Below are positions 58,292 to 64,000 of a DNA stretch of 64,000 nt, one piece after another (the first letter of the stretch is position 1; every line of letters starts with the position of its first letter). The notes beneath the pieces were generated by a model. The model saw nothing but the letters and a program-made list of their open reading frames with translations. It did no database searches and was not told the origin of the DNA. Made by a program: the position numbers and the translations under genes. Source of the stretch: Psychrobacter immobilis (GTDB lineage: Bacteria > Pseudomonadota > Gammaproteobacteria > Pseudomonadales > Moraxellaceae); the NCBI RefSeq assembly GCF_904846065.1, contig NZ_CAJGZV010000001.1:310001-374000 (forward strand), read 5' to 3'.

Positions 58292-59980
58292 ATGAATATT
58301 GAGCTAGCCCAGCTAATGGTTGAATTAGATCAGTCAGATGAAAAGCTTACCGAGTCATCCATTGCAACAAAGATTAATGAAGTTACACACGAAGATTCAA
58401 GTTCGGAGTCTATTGCAGAGAGGATTGCATTTGGATTTTGTGAGGACTATCAGCATAAACAGAGTGGTTGGGGCACTTACTTTGGTCCTATGATGGTATG
58501 GTTTGGAGATGATGGTAAGGCTTATGAAAGTCCTAGCATTTCTTCGATTACTGAAGAAGTTTTGGAACACTGGATAAGTAGATCAAAAAGTACCTCTAAC
58601 CCAATATTAAAAGCACGTTATTGTGGTCTTATATGGGATTTTTCTAAACCTGCCATTAACAAAAAACCTGAATATACTATTGCCGTTGATTATATAAACG
58701 CGCTTCTTGAGATAATAGATAAAGATCTTTGTAAGCATCCGACTGACGCTATTAAAAAAATTATTAGAGCTTACAAGGTTGCAGTTGGCTTTAACAATAG
58801 CGATCTCATAGAAAGGTGTATTGAAAGTGCTATTAACCTTGAAGATCGTATAGCGGAGGACAGTAGAGCGGGACTTTGGGGGTTTTGCTTCGATCTTTTT
58901 GTTTTAGGTAAGAGCAAGTATCTATCTGAGGATCAAAGAGAAAAATTGATAGAAGATCTTGAGCAGCGATTAACTCGGCTTTCTAAAGATAGCTCTCCAT
59001 GGGGATGTGAGTCAGCAGGCGTTCGTTTAGCAGATTATTATAGAGTTAAAGGAAACAAAGAAGAAGCAACTCGAGTAATAAAGGTAGTTGGTAGAAGTTT
59101 CGAGGATGCGTGCGATGACGTGGCACCTATACAAGCTTCTTCATGGTTGCAACATGTGCACAATATATATGTTAGCTTCAATATGAAAAGTGACATAGAG
59201 CGAGTAACGAGAAAGATAACTGAGATAGGTCCAAAAGTTGTAGATAGTATGCAATCCTTCTCTCACAGCATAGAAATACCAAAAGAACAGTTAGAAGCTT
59301 ATCTCGACTCAATGACAAATGGTGGTCTAGAAAATACACTTGTAAGAATTGCAGCACATTTTATTCCAAAGAAAGATCAAGTAGAGGAACAAGTTTTAGA
59401 GCTAGCAAAAAATTATCCGCTGACATACTTTTTTACTAAGACAATTCAAGATCACAAAGGCAGACCTATCGCAACTATTGGCAGCGTTGAAGACGACTTA
59501 GAAGGGCATGTGATTCACCAACTTTCTAGTAATTTAAATACTAATGCCTTTTTTCTTAGGCATTCATTAAAAAAGGCGTTAGAAGTTTACAATATAAAAG
59601 TGCAAGATTTGACTGACTTTGTATTAGCGTCACCTATATTTGAAGAAACAAAAAAGGATCTTATCCATGCTGGTTTACAAGCGTATTTGGATCAAGATTA
59701 TATTTCAGCAATACACATATTAGTACCTCAAACAGAAGCTGCTATTCGGTCGTTAGTCGAATTAACAGGAGGGGCAACTTCAAAAAGAAATAGGCAAGGT
59801 GGATTGCAATTAAGAACCTTTGATGACTTACTTAGAGATGAGGAAGTCAAAGAATGTTTCGGTATTGATTTATCTTTTTATTTTAGGGTATTACTTACAG
59901 AACAGAGAGGTTGGAATATACGTAATGATGTGAACCGCCCCGGGATTGTCGGAGACTCAACATTCTGAGAGAATACGACA

Positions 59981-60289
59981 ATGAAAAAACAAACCTACAC
60001 TCCTGAGATTAAAGAACGCGCCGTTCGCATGCTGATAGAAGCGTTGGGCGACTATCCCTCCACATGGTCAGCGATTCAAGCCATTGCCCCTAAGATTGGC
60101 TGTACGCCTGAAACCCTGCGGTCGTGGCATAAAAAACACATCGATCAAACTATTCCTGCATCGGTGCAAGCGCAAAGTGATAAAGAGCGCATCAAGGAGC
60201 TTGAACGCGAATGCAGAGAGCTCAAGCAAGCCAATGAGATCATACGTAAGGCTGCCGCTTTTTTCGCCCAGGCGGAGCTCGACCGCTGA
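59981..60289 (+). CDS. IS3-family transposase OrfA
   Basis: 102 residues; helix-turn-helix KKQTYTPEIKERAVRMLIEAL ... CTPETLRSWHKKHIDQ and a leucine-zipper-like tail KERIKELERECRELKQANEIIRKAAAFFAQAELDR. The heptamer TTTTTTC at 60259-60265 is in the X-XXY-YYZ frame needed for -1 frameshifting into orfB. Confidence 0.95.
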   Translation: MKKQTYTPEIKERAVRMLIEALGDYPSTWSAIQAIAPKIGCTPETLRSWHKKHIDQTIPASVQAQSDKERIKELERECRELKQANEIIRKAAAFFAQAELDR

Positions 60290-60297
60290 CTAAAATC

Positions 60298-61200
60298 ATG
60301 ATTCAATTCATCGACGATCATAAGAATAATTATGGGGTCGAGCTGATCTGTAGAGTATTACCGATTGCCCCATCAACCTATCACCGTGCTAAAGACTTGG
60401 AGAGCTACCCTGAAAAACGCTCACTGCGCAGTCAGCATGACGACTACTATCTCAGCGAGATTAAACGCATCTGGCAGGACAGCAAATGCCGTTACGGTGC
60501 GCGTAAAGTATGGCAGCAGATGAAAGCTGACGGGTTAAAGGTTGCTCGGTGTACCGTAGAGCGATTAATGAAGCAGTATGGCCTACAAGGCGTCTGGCGT
60601 GGCAAAGGCAAGATTACCACCAACAGCCGTGACGACCAAAAGCGCGCTGATGACTTAGTCAATCGTAACTTTAGCGCTTATCGTCCTAACCAGCTGTGGG
60701 TTGCAGATTTTACCTATATCAAGACGACAAGCGGCTGGGTCTATACCGCTTTTATTATTGATGTGTTTGCCCGTGCTATCGTTGGTTGGAAGGTATCTAA
60801 TCGTATGAACACCGATATGGTGATGGCGGCTTTAAATCAAGCAATAGCAGATAGAAACCATCCCAAAGATGTCATTCATCACAGTGATCGAGGGGTTCAG
60901 TACTTATCCATTCGCTATACTGATAAAATGACGGATTCTGGCGTGATTGCCTCTGTTGGTACAACAGGCGACTCTTATGACAACGCATTGGCTGAAACGG
61001 TCAATGGGCTTTATAAGTCTGAGGTGATTCATTATTTAAAGCAAAACTGGACTGGTGTGAACGATGTTGAACTGGCAACCCTTGAGTGGGTGGACTGGTT
61101 TAATAAAACACGACTGCATAGTACGATTGGTTATGTGTCACCTTTTGATTTTGAAAAGCGGTATTATGATAATTTAACCCTGTCAGGCATCGCTGCCTGA
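60298..61200 (+). CDS. IS3-family transposase OrfB
   Basis: 300 residues; integrase core with the DDE triad in VADFTYIKTTSG (D), VIHHSDRGVQYLS (D) and NALAETVNGLYKSEVI (E). Normally produced as an OrfAB fusion by the frameshift at 60259; the frame is open upstream of the ATG through RPLTKIMIQF. Confidence 0.95.
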   Translation: MIQFIDDHKNNYGVELICRVLPIAPSTYHRAKDLESYPEKRSLRSQHDDYYLSEIKRIWQDSKCRYGARKVWQQMKADGLKVARCTVERLMKQYGLQGVWRGKGKITTNSRDDQKRADDLVNRNFSAYRPNQLWVADFTYIKTTSGWVYTAFIIDVFARAIVGWKVSNRMNTDMVMAALNQAIADRNHPKDVIHHSDRGVQYLSIRYTDKMTDSGVIASVGTTGDSYDNALAETVNGLYKSEVIHYLKQNWTGVNDVELATLEWVDWFNKTRLHSTIGYVSPFDFEKRYYDNLTLSGIAA

Positions 61201-61429
61201 CTCAAGTAAATCACTCTCCGATAAAGTCGGGGCGGTTCATAATGATGTATGCCATGCGATAAGTCCATCAGGAGCATTCAACTGCTCTGTAGCAGATAGG
61301 GTTGTGCATGTAATTCTTTGTTTAGCACAGGTAAGAGTGACAGAAACCTGAGAACTTATCGCAATAAGAGCTTGTTAGATGAAAAGCGCTAAAGAACGTT
61401 TTGTTCTTATCTAACCAAACCCCAACAAC

Positions 61430-63028
61430 CTACCCAAGATCTTCCTTCAATATAGCCACCATATTTCGTTCGGCAAGTCCGGTAATAAACACATACGGAT
61501 TGACGCCAGCGCTACCGGGGATTAACGCGCCATCTTGCACGTAGATATTTTCGTGCCCTTTGACGCGTCCAACCTCATCGGTCGCTTTGCCCAATACGCA
61601 GCCACCAAGTGGGTGATAGCAGAAGTTATCGCCGAAGCCTTTGGTAAATAAAAGGCTTGAAGTAGAGCCGCCATTTACTTTGGCTAGCTTATCTAACAGC
61701 TCTTTGGCAGCATTTACTGAATACTTATTCTGCTCGCGTTTCCAATTCAGTTTGACGGTTTTGCTGGCTTTGTCAAAGTAATAGTTGCCGCGTTCTGGAT
61801 TGTCAGTGATGGCGAGATAGAGCGTCGTCCAAGTCTCAAGCCCTAACGGTAATGGCGCGAGTTCGGCAAAGATTTTGTACTTCGAGCCGCCTCTATCACC
61901 GTCCCACATATTGATGCCTTTAACCGGAATAGTAGATTGGGTGGTGCCAGCCGCATGGACGAAATTTCGTCCCGTCATGATGTTGCCGTTGGGTCCCCAA
62001 TGCTTTCCAATATGCTCGTTTAAGTTATTAAGCTTGCCCTCCGCTTGGCTTTTAAGTAGCAGCTCTGAGGTGCCCGTACTGCCTGCATTAAGGAAGAGCT
62101 TATCGCAAGTGTAATGCTCCACTTCATCCACACCGCCAGTTTTATTGATGACATGGACTTCTAAACGCAGTTGGTCGTTATCGAGCGCTTGAATGCTATT
62201 AACTTTGCGCAAGGTTTTTACCGTGACGTTGCCAGTGGCTTCAGCGTCTTTTAGGTAGGTTAAGTCCAGTGAGAACTTGCCAGCGTTATTACCGTAGATG
62301 ACTTCACCGCCCAGTCCTGATTTATAGACTTCGCCCTTCGCTTCCTTTTGCATATAGTCAAAATCGTAGCTATTACCGAAAAACTCTGTTTTTAGTCCCG
62401 CTTTTTCGGCTTGGCGTTCAGCTGAACGAGTAAATTCGTAGTGCTCGGATTGATTAAAAAATGACTCCGGAATTTGGCTGACTTTTAATTCTCGCATAGC
62501 ACGAGGGAAGTAAGTGTCGTACATCTCATCAGCATCAATCCAAGGGAACGTTTCTTCAAAGTGCGAGCGTCTTGGCTGAATAGCAATCGCGCCATTGACG
62601 ATAGAGCCGCCACCATAAGCACGCCCTGCGAATACTTTCATATCGTCGTATTCGATTAAATCCAACACCCCAGGATATTTTCTGATAGGGATTGGAATCG
62701 GAATAGGAGCGTTTGGCATATTGCTAAACCAGCTTGAGCGTTTATCAGCGCTAATCATTTTGCAAAAGGTATCATGTTCGGGTGTTCTGTCCCAGCGCAT
62801 ACCCATCTCAAGTATCAACACTTTATGACCTTTTTCGCTCAATCGCAGCGCCGATACCGCACCACCATAGCCACTACCAACGATGATATTAGGAAAATGC
62901 CCAGCTTGGATGACTTGACTCGGTAGCTTTGGCTGCTTGGCAAGCGCTTGGCAACCACTCACCGTAGCGGAGGTGCTGATAGCCCCTAAGGTTAAACCCA
63001 TGGCTTTAATCAGTTGGCGTCGTTGCAT
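61430..63028 (-). CDS. GMC-type oxidoreductase (cholesterol-oxidase-like)
   Basis: 532 residues from ATG 63028, which AGGATACACC precedes; the frame from 63157 is not favoured. The N terminus QRRQLIKAMGLTLGAIS...VSGC has a twin-arginine motif and a lipobox, so it may be a Tat-exported lipoprotein. FAD Rossmann motif IIVGSGYGGAVSALRLSE (about 48-66), AGRAYGGGSIVNGAI and C-terminal FCYHPLGGCVLGK ... IPGSAGVNPYVFITGLAERN are GMC/cholesterol oxidase blocks, including the active-site HPLGG His. The substrate is unknown. Confidence 0.9.
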   Translation of the reverse strand: MQRRQLIKAMGLTLGAISTSATVSGCQALAKQPKLPSQVIQAGHFPNIIVGSGYGGAVSALRLSEKGHKVLILEMGMRWDRTPEHDTFCKMISADKRSSWFSNMPNAPIPIPIPIRKYPGVLDLIEYDDMKVFAGRAYGGGSIVNGAIAIQPRRSHFEETFPWIDADEMYDTYFPRAMRELKVSQIPESFFNQSEHYEFTRSAERQAEKAGLKTEFFGNSYDFDYMQKEAKGEVYKSGLGGEVIYGNNAGKFSLDLTYLKDAEATGNVTVKTLRKVNSIQALDNDQLRLEVHVINKTGGVDEVEHYTCDKLFLNAGSTGTSELLLKSQAEGKLNNLNEHIGKHWGPNGNIMTGRNFVHAAGTTQSTIPVKGINMWDGDRGGSKYKIFAELAPLPLGLETWTTLYLAITDNPERGNYYFDKASKTVKLNWKREQNKYSVNAAKELLDKLAKVNGGSTSSLLFTKGFGDNFCYHPLGGCVLGKATDEVGRVKGHENIYVQDGALIPGSAGVNPYVFITGLAERNMVAILKEDLG

Positions 63029-63420
63029 GGTGTATCCTAATTTGATATTTAAGCTAAAAAGCCCGTATGAAATAATATTAGCTTTCAACCGCAAAGATGC
63101 GCTAAGCCAAGCGAGCATCATATTAGCAAACATAGGTTGCATTATTATTTCAGTCACACGATTGCTGTAATACTTATAGGCAAGTCGAACTTTAATTCAC
63201 TGATTATTCTTGCAAGTTTTTAGTTAATGACTTAACCAGTTACTTAGCAAATTATTTTTATAGTAAGTCGTAAACTTGACCAAATAGGGAATTTACCTTA
63301 TTATCTTGTTTCAATGTACTAGAACACAAATACATTGAAATACTCTTATCCTTAAAAAAGCTAAATAATTCGGCAAAAATATTAATGCTAATACTTCATT
63401 TAAAATAATAAGGCTTAACT
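63029..63420. promoter_or_regulatory. divergent control region GMC oxidoreductase / trpB
   Basis: About 390 bases. Strong promoter-like boxes TTGACC (63276-63281) and TATTAT (63299-63304), 17 bases apart, point to trpB. Directly downstream is the inverted repeat at 63309-63340. No gene lies here. Confidence 0.65.
63309..63340. promoter_or_regulatory. inverted repeat at the trpB transcription start
   Basis: TTTCAATGTA and TACATTGAAA are perfect 10-base arms with a 12-base middle (CTAGAACACAAA). It begins 5 bases after the -10 box, so it covers the likely start of transcription: operator, or a 5' hairpin in the message. Confidence 0.7.
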
Positions 63421-64000
63421 ATGACAACGCAAAATACCGCTACTGGCTATGGATTACATCAATCAATTTTGCCCAATGACGATGGTTTATACGGAGAGTT
63501 CGGTGGCAAAATCGGTCATCCTGAGCTTGCCAAAGCCATGGCAGAAATCGAAGTAGGCTTTCGTGAAATCATTAAAAATGACGATTTTATTGCTGAGATG
63601 AAGCGCTTGCGTGAGACCTATGTTGGTCGTCCAAGTCCTATTTATCATGCGCAGCGTTTGACCGAGCACTGCGGCGGCGCGCAGATTTATTTTAAGCGTG
63701 AAGATTTAAATCATACGGGCGCGCATAAGATTAATCACTGTCTGGGTGAAGTGTTGTTAGCCAAAAAATTAGGCAAAAAAAAGGTGATTGCCGAAACGGG
63801 TGCGGGGCAACATGGCGTAGCGTTGGCAACGGCAGCAGCATTGATGGGTTTGGAGTGTGAGATTCACATGGGTGTGGTCGATATTAAAAAGGAGCATCCA
63901 AACGTCAGTCGTATGAAGATTTTGGGTGCCAATATCGTGCCAGTCTCGCGTGGCGCGGGTACGCTAAAAGAAGCAGTCGATAGCGCTTTTGAGACTTATT
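63421..64000 (+). CDS. trpB: tryptophan synthase beta chain, 5' part (runs off the window)
   Basis: The frame is open from ATG 63421 to the window end (193 codons). It starts [40 protein letters not shown] and has the PLP-Lys block [31 protein letters not shown], then [21 protein letters not shown], all TrpB features. It makes tryptophan from indole and serine, with TrpA. The N-terminal [11 protein letters not shown] and the [16 protein letters not shown] stretch differ from the common FGGxYVPE and AEDxxRQ forms, so it belongs to a divergent TrpB branch. Confidence 0.9.
   Translation, partial: MTTQNTATGYGLHQSILPNDDGLYGEFGGKIGHPELAKAMAEIEVGFREIIKNDDFIAEMKRLRETYVGRPSPIYHAQRLTEHCGGAQIYFKREDLNHTGAHKINHCLGEVLLAKKLGKKKVIAETGAGQHGVALATAAALMGLECEIHMGVVDIKKEHPNVSRMKILGANIVPVSRGAGTLKEAVDSAFETY

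Larger units (their letters stand above)
59931..61239 (+). mobile_element. IS3-family insertion sequence
   Basis: 1309 bp. Terminal inverted repeats start TGAACCGCCCCG at both ends (left ...GGATTGTCGGAGA, right ...ACTTTATCGGAGA). Flanked by TAATGATG at 59923-59930 and 61240-61247. It carries orfA and orfB in relative -1 frames with a T6C slippery site. It cuts the DUF4209-like gene. Confidence 0.96.
58292..61351 (+). pseudogene. DUF4209-like defence-type gene split by an IS3-family element
   Basis: From ATG 58292 (GGAG at 58281 fits this better than ATG 58286) the frame runs 558 codons to a stop inside the IS. Removing the element and one copy of the 8-base target repeat joins it to 61248-61351, giving about 580 residues ending LTEQRGWNIRNDVCHAISPSGAFN...VTET. 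The C-terminal block GWNxRNxVxH is typical of DUF4209 proteins and its R-x4-H looks like a HEPN ribonuclease site; such genes occur in phage-defence islands. The N-terminal two thirds is helical (TPR-like). The IS removes the His, so the gene is presumably dead. Family call by memory of the motif. Confidence 0.75.

Noticed and set aside
63316..63331. TrpR operator
   Set aside because: Only GTACTAG matches half of the known E. coli site; the symmetric arms are of a different sequence, so I report only an inverted repeat.

Overview
The window looks like chromosomal DNA of a Moraxellaceae bacterium, most likely Psychrobacter. I base this on protein sequences that read like Psychrobacter/Acinetobacter orthologues and on the block hemA / TPR protein / lolB / ispE / tRNA-Gln / prs / rplY / pth, which is a familiar gammaproteobacterial order. 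It is a naming inference, since no database was searched.

Layout. 1-30 kb is mostly housekeeping: a periplasmic Deg-type protease, dapA - short BamC-like lipoprotein - purC, an AtoE-type fatty acid transporter, a 3-methyladenine DNA glycosylase, two paralogous small lipoproteins, csbD, a TetR regulator with a molybdopterin oxidoreductase, dadA, ygfZ, a PhnA-like protein, hemL, an acyl-CoA ligase, ppx, accA, tilS, proC-yggT and thiD. 30-42.5 kb holds tRNA-Ser and tRNA-Arg, an RDD protein, a Ca/Na exchanger, panD, pth, rplY, prs, two identical tRNA-Gln genes, ispE, lolB, a large TPR protein and, divergently, hemA. 43-49.7 kb holds a class V aminotransferase, a split YeeE/YedE sulfur transporter pair, a second acyl-CoA ligase and a FadH-type dienoyl-CoA reductase.

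49.8-61.4 kb is an accessory island. It contains a PAAR-domain effector with a zinc-peptidase motif and an exported candidate immunity protein. Next to it is a displaced orphan toxin cassette with a PAAR remnant and an overlapping CPCC-type candidate immunity gene. There are also a membrane-anchored small protein, a Sel1-repeat lipoprotein broken by an IS630-family element, and a duplicated 3' fragment of lplA opposite the intact lplA. Beyond lplA lies a DUF4209-like gene cut by an IS3-family element exactly inside an R-x4-H motif. Both insertions can be undone on paper: removing the element and one target repeat restores the reading frame. 61.4-64 kb returns to chromosomal genes: a GMC oxidoreductase and the start of trpB, which runs off the window.

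How it fits together. Two ~108-bp miniature elements share the TATAGTC ends of the IS630 element, so one transposon family appears to have shaped several intergenic regions. The toxin locus looks like a polymorphic-toxin site: a 77-bp identical PAAR-coding stretch links the live effector and the orphan tip, which would allow tip exchange by recombination. The lplA fragment marks where foreign DNA joined the chromosome. Several start codons were moved downstream of the longest reading frame because a clear Shine-Dalgarno sequence sits in front of the internal ATG; each entry says so.
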